From Siphlonurus alternatus (Eukaryota > Arthropoda > Insecta > Ephemeroptera > Siphlonuridae): a DNA stretch of 64,000 nt. Shown here piece after piece: positions 27,095 to 56,620 of the stretch. The stretch spans positions 33,203,351 through 33,267,350 of the forward strand of contig OX463782.1 of assembly GCA_949825025.1 (NCBI GenBank). The letters run 5' to 3'. The notes beneath the pieces were generated by a model. The model saw nothing but the letters and a program-made list of their open reading frames with translations. It was not told the DNA's origin and made no database searches. How positions within the stretch are numbered: position 1 is the stretch's first letter; every line of letters begins with the position of its first letter. A program made the translations under genes and the position numbers.

Positions 27095-28660
27095 ATTGTA
27101 ATTTAACTAACGAAGAAAGAAGATGAAAAATATTGGCAACAACATCGGAAAAGTAAAAATGATTTACATCTCAAAGTGAATTAATTTAGGGGTGTGAACC
27201 AACCCGGCCCCTACCTCCCCCCTCCCACAACACCTGCAGGTCACACGACAGTCACCCTTCTCTCTACCTGATCTTCTTGCTGTGATCTCTGTACCCTTTA
27301 ATTGTTGTTTATCCCAGTCAGCTACCCTGACATTATAATATAATAATTATACTGACCATTACTTAATTAATAAAATTTATAATATAACACTGACCTAAAA
27401 ATACATAAATAAACAAGTACTATTAAACCCACAAATAAATTGAAATACAACTTAAAATTTGAATTAAAAATACGTATTAATATTTAACCTGTAAAATTTC
27501 ATTTATGCATAAATTTTAAAAGATAATTATAACAATATAAAACAGCGTGTTTACATGCACGTACACACACATGGTTTCTGGAATTCTATTTTATTTTCAT
27601 GCTTGTCAAAAATATATAAACATTGACGTGACATAAATTCATAATGTGATTTGGCGCGGAGAAAAGTGACGTCAGCAGGTGCGTGCTTGGAAAGTGCACG
27701 TGACGTAGGATATTAAGGGGCGTGGATTAAAGATAAAAAATAATAATAATTCCTTCGTGTTTCCTATCAGAACGAAGCCAAACCGTATAAATCTTGTATT
27801 ATCTTTATATTGTATTATTTTATTTTTTATATAGAAGCGTAATTTAATAAATTTATATTTTGCATCAATTCGTATTAAAAATAGAACCACTAAAAAGATC
27901 ACAATTATTAACTTACCATTAAATTTTCAAAAATTAATTAACAAAAGTTGGTTTCTTGGAATATTTTTGGGAAAAGTCCATGGTTTTATTCTCCTCTTGT
28001 TGGTCTTGCGACATTTCGCTTTTCATTTGAGGCATCTTCAAATCTTCAAGAATAACATCATGCACGGATTTCCCGAAGGAGCATCAATAAACATTTATCG
28101 CACCGTGAAACCGTTTCAACATTATATAAATTAAAGTATTATAGCCATGCAGTTTATTTCATACCTATTGCATGATAAATACAAATGCTAAATAAAATCT
28201 ATTTTGATGAGAATATGTGATATTTTTATGTGAAATATCACAATTTCAGTTAAGGGAACAACTGTAATTATAAACGACTTATTGAGTTACATTGCAAATA
28301 ATTTTAGTACACACCATAATACGCTTTCTTATTTTTTCTTATAAAAGTACCATAGCATAATATAAATTAAATGGAGATTAACAATTTTATCTGCTTGAAT
28401 AATAATTACAGTAACATATATTAAGGTCAATGTAATATTAAATATAGCAAAATTAAATGGTCAGTTAACTATATTCATATAGTCGTATTTTAACATTCTA
28501 TTATCCTTCAAATTTTCTCTTCCTTACCGCACTAATTCTTATTCCAGATGTAAATGAACTATAATATAAATAAATATTAATATTTGTTCAGAAAAATATA
28601 AGCCTGGTTTATTATTACTTTAATCATGTTTGCATTGAAAATCATACATGTTTAAGTATA
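27095..28660. other. Gene-free stretch
   Basis: A C-rich patch at 27190-27300 is probably 3' flank of the gene ending at 27011. The rest is AT-rich with no recognisable feature. Confidence 0.5.
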
Positions 28661-28662
28661 TA

Positions 28663-30680
28663 CAGAGTGAACCACAATTCGCGTGCCAACTTTTTTCGTA
28701 AATTTGGTATTGCAAAAATTTTCGTACAAACTTCAAATTTGGTACACTTGTAGCTGAGGGTTGTAAAAATTAATTCAGGGTGTTAAAAATTTTATTGGAC
28801 ACCAACAACACCCCTTTCAGGGGTGGTTTTTAAAAAAATTATTTTCGCCTTATGGAAATTCAATGTTAAATTCAACTTTTTTTGAAATCATTGGAATTTT
28901 GCGGAGAAAATTTCTAGGATAGGGTAATCGACCCTCCTGAACTCAGAATTAATTTTAGATTTTTTCTTCGACGCACCCCTGAGGGTGGAGACCTACCCCT
29001 AAAATCCATTTTCCATAAAAATTGTGCTAAAATTATGAAATTAATTCTCAAGGGGTAATCGACCCTCCTGAACTCAGAAATAATTTTAGATTTTTCCCTG
29101 ACGCACCCCTGAGGGTGGAGAACTACCCCTAAAATCCATTTTCCTTAAAAATTGTGCTAAAATTATGAAATTAGTTTTCAAGGGGTAATCGACCCTCCTG
29201 AACTCAGAAATAATTTTAGATTTTTTCTCCGACGCACCCCTGAGGGTGGAGTACTACCCCTAAACTCCATTTTCCTTAAAAATTATGCTAAATTTATGAA
29301 ATTAATTTTCAAAGAGTAATCGACCCTCCTGAACTCAGAAATAATTTTAGATTTTTTCTCCGACGCACTCCTAAGGGTGGAGAACTACCCCTAAGATCAA
29401 TTTTTCTTAAAAATTGTGCTAAATTTATGAAATTAATTTTCAAAGAGTAATCGACTCTCCTGAACTCAAAAATAATTTTAGATTTTTTCTTCGATGCACT
29501 CCTGAGGGTGGAGAACTACCCCTAAGATCCATTTTCCTTAAAAATTGTGCTAAAAAAATGAAATTAATTTTCAAGGGGTAATCGACCCTCCTGAACTCGG
29601 AAATATCCACCATCATCATGTGTCATCGTGTCATGTCCACCGTCGTTAATTGCATGGCATGAAGGCACATGTTGGTCCGCACAAGGCTATGTGTGCCTTT
29701 AACAACTGAGGTGTGACCAATTCCACATAACGTCTGTCACTTTCAGCTCGTCAATGCAGGTTTCAAATCTCTTTCTGAAGCAAAAGGTTTAAAAGAAGAG
29801 ATTCGAGCCCATTGACGAACTGAAAGTGGAGATCGGACGTTGCATGGTTTTGGTCACACCTCAGATGTTAGAGGCCATGCACCTACACACATAGCCTCGT
29901 TGAGCGGACCAACATATATGTGCCTTCACGCTAGCTAACGGTGGACACATTCAGTAAAACCATCGTCATGCTACAAGTGAAGGGGTGAGTCTGTGATTTT
30001 TTTTTTCTGGAAGATTTTGAAAAATCCCGAAAAAAAAATTAATTCACAATCTGCTCGATTATTTAAGAAAGAAGGATATGGTGGGTAGCCGTTGACCCTC
30101 AGGGCTGCGTCGGGGAAAAAATCTAAAATTATTTCTGAGTTCAGGAGGGTCGATTAACCCTTGAAACTTAATTTAATAATTTTAGCACAATTTTTAAGAA
30201 AAATGGATCTTAGGGGTAGTTCTCCACCCTCAGGGGTGCGTCGGAGAAAAAATCTAAAATTATTTCTGAGTTCAGGAGTGTCGATTACCATTTGAAAATT
30301 AATTTCATAATTTTAGCACAATTTTTAAGGAAAATGGATTTTAGGGGTAGTTCTCCACCCTCAGGGGTGCGTCGGGGAAAAAATCTAAAATTAATTCTGA
30401 GTTCAGGAGGGTCGATTACCCTATCCTAGAAATTTTCTCCGCAAAATTCCAATGATTTCAAAAAAAGTTGAATTTAACATTGAATTTCCATAAGGCGAAA
30501 ATAATTTTTTTAAAAACCACCCCTGAAAGGGGTTTTGTTGGTGTCCAATAAAATTTTTAACACCCTGAACTAATTTTTACAACCCTCAGCTACAAGTGTA
30601 CCAAATTTGAAGTTTGTACGAAAAATTTTGCAATACCAAATTTACGAAAAAAGTTGGCACGCGAATTGTGGTTCACTCTG
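28663..30680. mobile_element. 2.0 kb TA-flanked foldback with tandem repeats in both arms
   Basis: Ends CAGAGTGAACCACAATTCGC and complement, flanked by TA, which suits a Tc1/mariner-type origin. Each arm carries tandem units of about 130 bases (TCGACCCTCCTGAACTCAG, CACCCCTGAGGGTGGAG, CCATTTTCCTTAAAAATTGT): about five in the left arm and about three in the right. A second, more diverged hairpin of about 390 bases (29600-29990) forms the centre. No coding frame. Confidence 0.88.
28919..29600. repeat. Tandem repeat, about 130-base units
   Basis: About five head-to-tail units in the left arm of the foldback, each with GGGTAATCGACCCTCCTGAA, then GACGCACCCCTGAGGGTGGA, then an AT-rich spacer. Units differ by scattered point changes. 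Confidence 0.9.
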
Positions 30681-32531
30681 TATATATATATACATTAAAA
30701 CTTTATTAATTATTAACTTATACGATAAAATGCAATCTTTGAAGAAATAAATTGTTTCAAATTATATAAATTCATTATCAACCAACCAGGCTTATATTTT
30801 ACGTTTTGTTGTAAATTAAAAAAATTTAAATTTTCTTATATACAGCTTATTGTGTGTAAAGTTCGGCCTAAAAATTGTGTGTTGTAGAAAATAGCATAAT
30901 ATATATATTAGCATTTATGCCTCCTTTAATTGGCTATTAAATTTAATATTATGCTAAATAGAAATATAAAATTTTTATTTAAAAAATGACAGCAAAGATG
31001 TTGTAATATTTGTCAATGTTTTTTATTTAAAAACTATTATATTAGTAATAGCTAATAATTGTTTGCATGTTGTTAAATAATATGTACGCAGTGTTAACGT
31101 ATTAGGAAATAATATAATGATAACATTATTAAAATCAAATTATTCAACAATATCAGCAGTATCTGTCCAACAATATAATTGATATTAGCTAAATATTGAT
31201 TTAATTTGGTCATTGTTTTGTTTACATTGAAACAACGTTACTCAATTATTATAATAATAATTTATTATAATTTGAGTCATATTTATTTTTATGGTAAAAG
31301 TGCACCGAAAAATAAAAAATATCGACAATTGACGAGAAGAAAAATAAATAAATAATAATACAGCTACTTTTGATGCTGCACTTTTACCACTAAATTTTTA
31401 GATTTTGCTTTTAAACAAACTGAAAATAAATTAAGTTTAAACGTTAATATTTTAGTGCAAAAATGTAAAAATTCTTGCTAAAAATTCTTAGCTGTCTTGT
31501 ATTAATAATGTTTATAGTTTCAAATGTAAAAATGTTTAACTTTTCAAAATCGACAATTTGTATTAAAAAAAAAATCGTCATAGCACACACATCAAGTGAA
31601 TAAATTCATAAAAACTTAATATTAATTTAATGTAGCTGTGCATGGGCATTTATGTTTTTTTTTAATGGGAGACAAATGGGGATGAGAAACGCATTTTTAA
31701 TTTGAAATATGCAGTGAAAGGTACAAGTGAAATAAACAATAATTAGAGTTTGTTTTATTAATAGAATATATATTTTATATATGAATTTTTATTCATGAAT
31801 ACAAATATTATTAATGCTTATAAATTTATTAACATGATAGAAAAATTATTAATTTACAGTTTTTCAATAATATCATATAATTGAGAAATTAGAAATATAA
31901 ATTTTTATTATATGAATCGAAACGAAAAAATTGGTAAAAATGGAAGCAGCCTAAAACTTATTCATTCCTTGCTATTGTACTAATTTTAAAACGTGTTTAA
32001 CAAAACTGTACGTACCACTATTATTATACAGATATTAATTAAGTTATGTGTGTATTTGTTATTAAAATGGATATTTATTGTATCAATGTTTATAATTAAA
32101 AAATATATAAAATTGATGTTATAAACAAATGTTTTTCAACAATAAAAGCTTCAGTTGTAAATTTCTTTTAAATAAATGTGTTTTAATTTCCATATTAATA
32201 TTTTATATATATAATTATTATTTATTTTCATATTAATCAACACAAATTAACAATTTTTTTGAGCAATTAAATCTCTGAGCTCAAGAATATTTTTATATAA
32301 ACTATAATAATATATCCTTGAGACTATACAACGTTATCCGGTTGAGCGGATTATTATAAGAACTAAATCATTCCCCCATGGCTATTCACTGCCAAATTCA
32401 TCTTCTCTCTCTCTCTCTAATGGAGATTGCATGCTTTGCTCGGGGCAGGAAGAGGCGCCACCTAGGCGGTGGCTGGCGCCGTCAGTTGCGGGCTATCGTC
32501 AAGTCGACGGGATCCACTCGTTGCATGAGCT
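30681..32531. other. Gene-free AT-rich stretch, 3' flank of the 85-aa gene
   Basis: Almost pure A and T until 32380. A GC-richer piece from 32430 to the stop codon at 32532 is likely 3' UTR of the 85-aa gene (minus). Confidence 0.5.
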
Positions 32532-33977
32532 CTATCCAGATCGACCGCTGCTTGCTACGCTGCCGCCGCTTGCCGTGCTTGTAGAACTTCCTCGACGAAC
32601 GACACCAAAGCCAAAAATCTCTACAGAGAAATAAATTTCTATTAGAAAATCTTTACGAGAAACAAAAATGATGATAAAGTTTAAAAGTAAAAATTTGGCT
32701 AGGGTTAAATTGGGTCGACGCTTACGAGACATTTTGTTCTTCCGCCTTGCAGCTATGGGGGAGGTTTCATCGTTCTCGCTAACTGCTCGGCTTAAGTCCT
32801 TCCGTTCGGCCTTCTTTTTGGCAGCTTTAAATATACAAATAAATCACAGGGTATATAAGACATTGTTATTATTATACAGAATTAACATGAAGAATAAAAA
32901 TTTGAAACTTTTGGCATCGTTATCAAGATAATTTTTATTTTATAGATCATTTGAAGATAATTTTTATTACTTGACTTATATAATTACTAAATATATAATA
33001 CTACGCCATAATTAAATACACAATTTAATGTTCATAATCTGTTAAATATTTACTTTCCATTGTTTACACAAACATAACAATTGAGAAGTTTCTTATAATA
33101 CTGTTATCTCTATATTACGTATTATAGCTGCAGTAATTTCAGCGTTCCAAAACCAGGTAGAATTTAATTATTTTTATTTTTTAATTTTTTTTTTTGTAAT
33201 TTTTTATTGCTGCTTAAAAATAAAGTACACGTAAAACACTTATTGTGCAAAATTGAATTTTTGAAAATTACATTTTAACTGGCGTAAAGAATCACATAAA
33301 ATTTTAAATATATTTAATTACCATATTTGTATAAACATCAATAACTACATTAATACATTAAAATACATAAGTATCATATAACCTACACATATATATTATA
33401 GTCACGACAATTAATAGCATATTGCATTAGGAACTATATTATAGCTACTGCATTGGGGGCATCCATGCAATATAATTACATACACATATATTATACAGTA
33501 GCTCTGCGCAATAACTCTTTTACAACGGGAGCTATAGATGTTCTCTCAGTTTACTACGTGGTGGTGTGAGCCTCACTAAACAATTGTTAGCTGCAGCATA
33601 TATTAAACAGAAGTCGTCGTAAAGCGCACGTTTGCAAAGACAGAACGCACAGCACTAATTAGCAAACATGTTTGTAATTAGCATGCAATAAACTGGTTTC
33701 TTATACGTGTATGAAAATAAAACGTCACTGAATATGCATGCAAGAAAGAATGTGTACATCGATCGCAAGTTGCATGTATTGACGATGGAGATTATTATCC
33801 ATTTTATAACTTTGATTCATGATAATTTGAATATCAATTTTAGCACAACTGTAAGTTATATTCATTTTCCTTGTTTTATACATGTATAGTTGTGGAGTAT
33901 AATGTACAAAGTTTTTTAAAAATAGCTTAGAAATTAATACATTAATTGTATGAAATAATAATTTAAAATTATTGAAA

Positions 33978-34071
<94 letters not shown>

Positions 34072-34866
34072 GAAATAAAAAAATAGTTGAAAATTGCAGA
34101 CAAAATAATTACAAAAAACTGTCAAATTAATTATTTCATTATTTATCAATATTGATTTTGTCTTTTACACAAATAATATATAGGAGTGTAGTTTTTTCTT
34201 ACATATTGCAATCGTATTGCATAATTTTATATATATTTGTTTATGTAAATTTGATAAATAAACGAATTTAAATTAAAATCTAGCAATCAAATCAAAATAA
34301 GAGGGTTTCATAATATACATGGCAATTAAGGGTAAGGTAACGCCAACAATGTTAAAAAAAGTCCCTCACACAAAAATTCTGAAAAAAATTTAAAATGTTC
34401 TCCTCTACATCCCCTATCAGTAGCTAAAATATCAGGTACAAATACGATCTAGTTTTTGAGTTATGAATTTTTAAAGTTGACTAATTTAACATGGAAGTTT
34501 CATTTCTCCATGTTAAAATAGCCAACTTTAAAAATTCATAACTCAAAAACTAGATCGTATTTGTACCTGATATTTTAGCTACTGATAGGGGGTATGTATT
34601 ATAGAGAACATTTTAAATTTTTTTCAGAATTTTTGTGTGAGGGATTTTTTTTAACATTGGTGGCGTTACCTTACCCTTAAAAAATTTCCATGTACTTTTG
34701 ACTTAAGAAAATATAATATATTATATATATACACAGAGTTGCACATACTAATTAAGTCTTAGTATGTGCAACTCTGTGAAAATATATTTTAATTACCTTT
34801 CATTTCCTCCTTCTTGGACGGTTTGTATTCGTAATGCGAGAGCTGCTCCACGGTAAGCGAGAACAT
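32532..34866 (-). CDS. Small basic protein of unknown function, 3 exons, 85 aa
   Basis: Exons 34866-34797, 32824-32726 and 32620-32532 (minus) join in consistent phases (1, 1) to 258 nt, 85 aa plus stop. The protein reads MFSLTVEQLSHYEYKPSKKE at the N terminus, then a Lys/Arg-rich middle (KKKAERKDL, ARRKNKM), then IFGFGVVRRG and a Ser/Gly/Thr-rich tail. No signal peptide or membrane segment is seen. All three exons are GC-rich islands in AT-rich DNA, with good donors (GTAATT, GTAAGC) and acceptors. The Met chosen is the first in the island; the frame stays open upstream (YLQLII), and a further possible exon reading HVREEGVTFARQ lies at about 34998-34963 next to a GTACGT donor, so the true N terminus may be longer. 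I do not recognise the family. The gene ends about 2 kb from the 3' end of TUBGCP5, on the same strand. Confidence 0.6.
33981..34065. repeat. (TA)n microsatellite
   Basis: About 42 uninterrupted TA dinucleotides, within intron 1 of the 85-aa gene. Confidence 0.95.
34330..34676. mobile_element. TTAA-flanked MITE, GGGTAAGGTAAC family, copy 2
   Basis: Terminal repeats GGGTAAGGTAACGCCA and complement with TTAA at both ends; the arms are very similar along about 170 bases each. It lies in intron 1 of the 85-aa gene. Confidence 0.9.
34732..34778. repeat. Short hairpin beside a 5' splice site
   Basis: CACAGAGTTGCACATACTA and its exact complement around a 9-base loop. In minus-strand terms it lies about 18 bases inside intron 1 of the 85-aa gene. 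Confidence 0.7.
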
Positions 34867-34879
34867 GATGATGAGCTGG

Positions 34880-35010
34880 AGGTACTGACACGACGTACCG
34901 AGAGTTGCCTCGGTCTCGCGGGCGTTGTCTACACATCACGCGGGGGAGAGGGGACAGAGACGTACCTGCCTGGCAAACGTCACACCTTCTTCCCGTACGT
35001 GCTGATAAGC
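34880..35010. promoter_or_regulatory. CpG-rich segment at the 5' end of the 85-aa gene
   Basis: GC-rich with many CpG directly upstream (minus sense) of the chosen Met, as expected of a CpG promoter or 5' UTR. It also holds a possible small coding exon (HVREEGVTFARQ) with a GTACGT donor, so the region may be partly coding. Confidence 0.35.
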
Positions 35011-35522
35011 CACACGTGATAATACACGTAAGTTAACGTGTTTGTATTTTAAAATTTACTATCAGTGACACAAAAATCACCGGAAATATGACGTTTTTTT
35101 TTAAATATTTATAACGTTGAATTCAATATAAAAATAAATATATATATATATATATGTACACTGGCTATAAGAAACTTTTAAAAAAATGAAATAATAAATG
35201 TTATTTAAAATCCATGACAGTGCGCGTCTGGTTTTATTATAGCTATATATATATAGTTTTTATAAAATATATTTTGGACAAAGTATATGCGTGAACTTTT
35301 GAATTAAAAAAAATAATAATAATACTTAATCATTTAATATCCACAGTACGTGCGCGTCTGGTTTTAGCTTATTTAATATATTGGACAAAAAAAGTATATA
35401 TAATTATATACGTGAACTTTTGAATTAAGCAACTCTAGTAGACTCAATTTAAGTACAAGTTATATTAAAATTGATTTTACGAAAGAGATTCAAGAATTTA
35501 CAATATTTATGCGCGCGTTAAC

Positions 35523-35679
35523 CAGGGGCGGATCCAGACCGCAGCTTTGGGGGGGGGGGGGGGGGGCGGTGCCCTATCCCGCAATGTTAAATTTTGGGGA
35601 GGGAGGGGGGCGACGGGTGGGGGTGGTAATACCCTCAATGTAATACCCATCGCCCCCCCCCCCCTTGGATCCGCGCCTG
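35523..35679. mobile_element. hAT-like MITE, CAGGGGCGGATCCAG ends
   Basis: Terminal repeats CAGGGGCGGATCCAG and GGATCCGCGCCTG with an exact 8-bp TSD GCGTTAAC (35515-35522, 35680-35687). The interior has long G and C runs. It lies between the 85-aa gene and the TUBGCP5 3' end. Confidence 0.9.
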
Positions 35680-35811
35680 GCGTTAACCATGCATGAGTTA
35701 TCATTTCGGTTTAAATAAGTCCTATAGTCATATATAGCAATCATGCCATATTATATATATGGCATGAAGACATTGAAGACTCTCTCTATATATTATAATA
35801 TTTAATGTTTT

Positions 35812-35854
35812 TTATATAAATAATATACATATATAATATACATATATAATATAC

Positions 35855-35907
<53 letters not shown>

Positions 35908-35945
35908 ATTATGTATATTATTTATATAAAAAACATTAAAAAATA
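35812..35945. repeat. AT-rich palindrome with (TA)n core
   Basis: AATGTTTTTTATATAAATAA at the left is complemented by TTATTTATATAAAAAACATT at the right around a TA-dinucleotide core, giving one AT-only hairpin. Confidence 0.75.
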
Positions 35946-36073
35946 AATAATAAACAAGCAGTTTTAGCATTTTTATATTTTTACACAGATCTGATATTAT
36001 ATTTGAAATATTTCTAAATTTCTAAGAAATTTGTGTTATATATATATTAAGTTTTTCATTATTCATTATATAA

Positions 36074-36361
36074 GGGTAAAAGGTACCTAACACGCCCAAT
36101 ATTAAAAAAAAAAAATCCCTCACATGAAAATTATGAAAAAAAAAAAATAAAATGTTCTCCTCTACATCCCCTATCAGTAGCTAATTCGAGTTAGTTTTTG
36201 AGTTATGAATTTTTATATTTACTTTAACGTGGAGAAATAGAAAAATAATAAAATTTAAAAATGTAAAAATAAAAATAATAATAAAAAAAAACATAATTTT
36301 CATGTGTGTGATATTTTTTTTTTATTTTTTTTTTTTTAACATTGGGCGTGTTACCTTACCC
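36074..36361. mobile_element. TTAA-type MITE, GGGTAAGGTAAC family, diverged copy 3
   Basis: The same end and internal motifs (TGTTCTCCTCTACATCCC, TATCAGTAGCTAA), with poly-A interruptions. The left flank is ATAA and the right is TTAA. It is the most eroded copy. Confidence 0.78.
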
Positions 36362-36855
36362 TTAAATTAAGTAGCTATATATGTTTTTGCCATTTAATTA
36401 TCTTTTAATCATAAATCAGTTCGTTATATTTGTAATCATTTATAAGTATAAAATGAATTAATATTGTGTAAGTTGTAAATAAAATAAAAGGTCATTGCTA
36501 TGATTGTAAAATGAAACAGTTCATTTTTGGTAACTCATATCAACTCTATATAGAAAATGTCCTGTTGTTTCTGTTTTCTTGTTGCCTCTAATTATTGACT
36601 GTGTAATATATATTTGTGATTTGAAAACATTTTGTAATACATTTTCTTTTTTTACAAGAAGGATAAATATAAATTGTAAAAAGTTGATGCTATTTTGTTT
36701 TTAATTATATTACTTACTAATTTCAATTACTTCAATATTATATGAATAAAAGAAATGACATAAATTTATATATTTTTTTTATTATTATTGTTACAAAAGA
36801 AAACATTTTTCTTATAGAAAAATTATAATATACAACAAAAAAGGATACAATTTCA

Positions 36856-36861
36856 TTTATT
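36856..36861 (-). terminator. Polyadenylation signal of TUBGCP5
   Basis: AATAAA on the minus strand, about 64 bases after the TUBGCP5 stop codon; it is the first canonical signal downstream. Confidence 0.6.
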
Positions 36862-36924
36862 AAATGCACAGTGAGAATGTACAGTATAATATTATTCACA
36901 GGTAAGTTCAATGACACCACATAG

Positions 36925-54447
<17,523 letters not shown>

Positions 54448-54529
54448 TTTAACAAAATACAGCCAGTGAATAAGCAGTCATGTGAACTCAATAAAACATT
54501 TGCAGCTGATTTCTGTTTACGTCATTGGA

Positions 54530-54537
54530 TTTCCCGC
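54530..54537. promoter_or_regulatory. E2F-like site upstream of TUBGCP5
   Basis: TTTCCCGC, an exact E2F consensus, about 85 bases upstream of the TUBGCP5 ATG. Next to it are a CCAAT-box complement (ATTGG) and TACGTCA, a CRE-like half site (54519-54525). E2F control is common for genes of cell division in animals; function here is inference. Confidence 0.4.
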
Positions 54538-54723
54538 TAAAACAAATGATACTTGAAATTCGTAAACAAGGTGGGAAATTATGAAAATCATAATATGGAA
54601 AATAAAATAAATGTTCTATATGTACTCTGATAAATGTTATAAGAAATCTCAAATTAATCTCTGTTTATAGTGTTTTGTAAAACTATTTATAAATAAAAGA
54701 AGAAAGGGAAGGAGGGCAAAAAT

Positions 54724-56620
54724 ATGACTGTCTATAGTTTAAATTCACTGCCAGAAACAACGATTTCAGCATTAAAAACAATTAAGTGCATGGCTCTATA
54801 TAATCTCTTTAACCTCTGTATTGAAACGGCTACAATTCCGAAATTGTGGCGGATCGCCTACCTAATGGTATTATACAAAGGGAAGGGTAACATTATGTCA
54901 CCCGACTCATACAGAGGTATTATCCATGGTGATACCATGTACAAACTCTTCTCGAGATTAATTGCAAACAGGCTTTTTGATTCCACCCACTATCTTATTC
55001 CAAAAGAGCAATACGGCTTTATGCCAGGACGTTCCACAATACAAGCTGTATCCATGACAGTATATAATCAAATTAAACTAGCATTGGAGAAGCCAAAGGG
55101 TCATTTATATATTGCTTTTGTAGACTTCAGAAAAGCTTTTGATTCGGTCAATAGGAATTTGCTCATTGAAAAGCTGAAGTCATTTAAAGTAATTCCTTCT
55201 GAAATTTTGAATATCTTAGCTGTTATTCTAAATATCAATTATGTATGTGTTCAAGATCGCTTATCATGTTCTAGTAATATTATTCAATCTAACGGAGTTT
55301 TGCAAGGAGACCCGAGCAGCTCTCTTCTTTTCAATCTTTTTACTGTGCATGCAGATATAACTGAGATTACAAAAGATATAAACTGTGAAAATGAAAATGA
55401 TCAAGTCGTACTAAATTTATATGCAGATGATCTTGCTATTATTTCAAAGAGCAAAGTCAAGCTACAAAAAGCGCTAAATAATCTATCTATCTGGGCCAAA
55501 ACAAATGGTCTAGAAATTAACACAGAGAAAACCAAGGTTGTTAAGTTTAGAAGAGGCGGACCGTTATGCAAAAACGATGAAATTTATTGTGACGGTCAAA
55601 AGATTGAATTTCTAAATTCATTTAAATATCTTGGCATAATACTTCAAATGACAGGGCTTTCTTTTTCTAAACATATAACAGAAAGATGTAAGAGCGCTAT
55701 CACTGTTATGTACACTATCTCAGGGCTGTCTGGTCTATCCGTCAAAACAGGGCTCAAACTATTCAATTTAAAAGTCGCCCCTGTGGCTACTTATGGTATT
55801 GAAATTGTATGGCCTCATTTATCTGTATCCGATTTTGATAAATTAGAATCAGTAAAAGCCATGTTTGTTAAAAGATTACTGTGTCTGTCAAAATTTACCG
55901 AAACTAGACTGCGCGGCCTATAAACTGATAGATTCCAATTACTTTATTACAGAAATCAAAGAAATGTTTAAACTTCCAACGACAGATCAATATTCCAATT
56001 TTATAGCTGTCAGGAATCAAAAAGCTCAGGATATTAATCCTGAGTTTTACAGCACTGATGCTATGACATGTAAATATTGGTGTCTGCCCCAATTGGATAG
56101 ATCCAATGTTAGAAATGTTTTAACTCGCCAGGCTGTTCACGGCTTCCACTATCTAATTTGTAAATCTTCTGGTTATCATAAAGCTGAACAATCTTGTGTA
56201 TGTAAATTATGTAATGAATATTGTAGCCAATATCATTTAAATATCTGTAAATCTAGAATTAAGTCTATTAGCGATTATGCCAGGGGAGATTTCATATAGT
56301 CTATAGATTTTGAATAGCAATGAAGCAATAAGTTTTTTTTTTATTCTATCTATTTTCTATGTCATATTTTGTCTTATATATATGTGATTATATATATGAT
56401 ATATTATTATTATGATGTAACAGGCTGTTAGTATCATCTGTTATTTTATTTTATATTGTTTTATTATCATTTTCTATTGTTCTATTATTCTGTAACTATT
56501 ATATATGTTTTGTATGTATGTTTTATGTGTTCTATTGTAATGTTTTTCTATAATGTATGTTTCTAGTGCTGTTAATATGTACACTTTCTGTGTTTAATAA
56601 AAGACTAATAATAATTATAT
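54724..56620 (+). mobile_element. 5'-truncated non-LTR retrotransposon (LINE) with reverse transcriptase
   Basis: A 399-codon frame (54724-55923) covers a reverse transcriptase: an IPKLWRIAYLMVLYKGKGN entry motif, FVDFRKAFDSVNR (first catalytic Asp), GVLQGDPSSSLLFNLF, NLYADDLAII (catalytic YADD, intact), GLEINTEKTKVVKF and FKYLGIILQ. A frameshift near 55910 moves the C-terminal part into another frame (to 56299), which ends in a CKLCNEYC...H...C zinc-knuckle-like motif. No endonuclease domain is present, so the copy is 5' truncated and, with the frameshift, probably dead. An AATAAA-containing 3' end lies near 56596. It sits in the gap between TUBGCP5 and the BFR1-like gene, opposite to both. 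The clade is not resolved. Confidence 0.9.

Noticed and set aside
34732..34778. Hairpin next to a splice donor as a mirtron or microRNA precursor
   Set aside because: The 19-bp stem is too short for a microRNA precursor and it does not span the intron.
54724..56299. Telomerase or a domesticated reverse transcriptase
   Set aside because: Motif order, the zinc-knuckle end, the frameshift and the LINE-like 3' end show an ordinary non-LTR retrotransposon.
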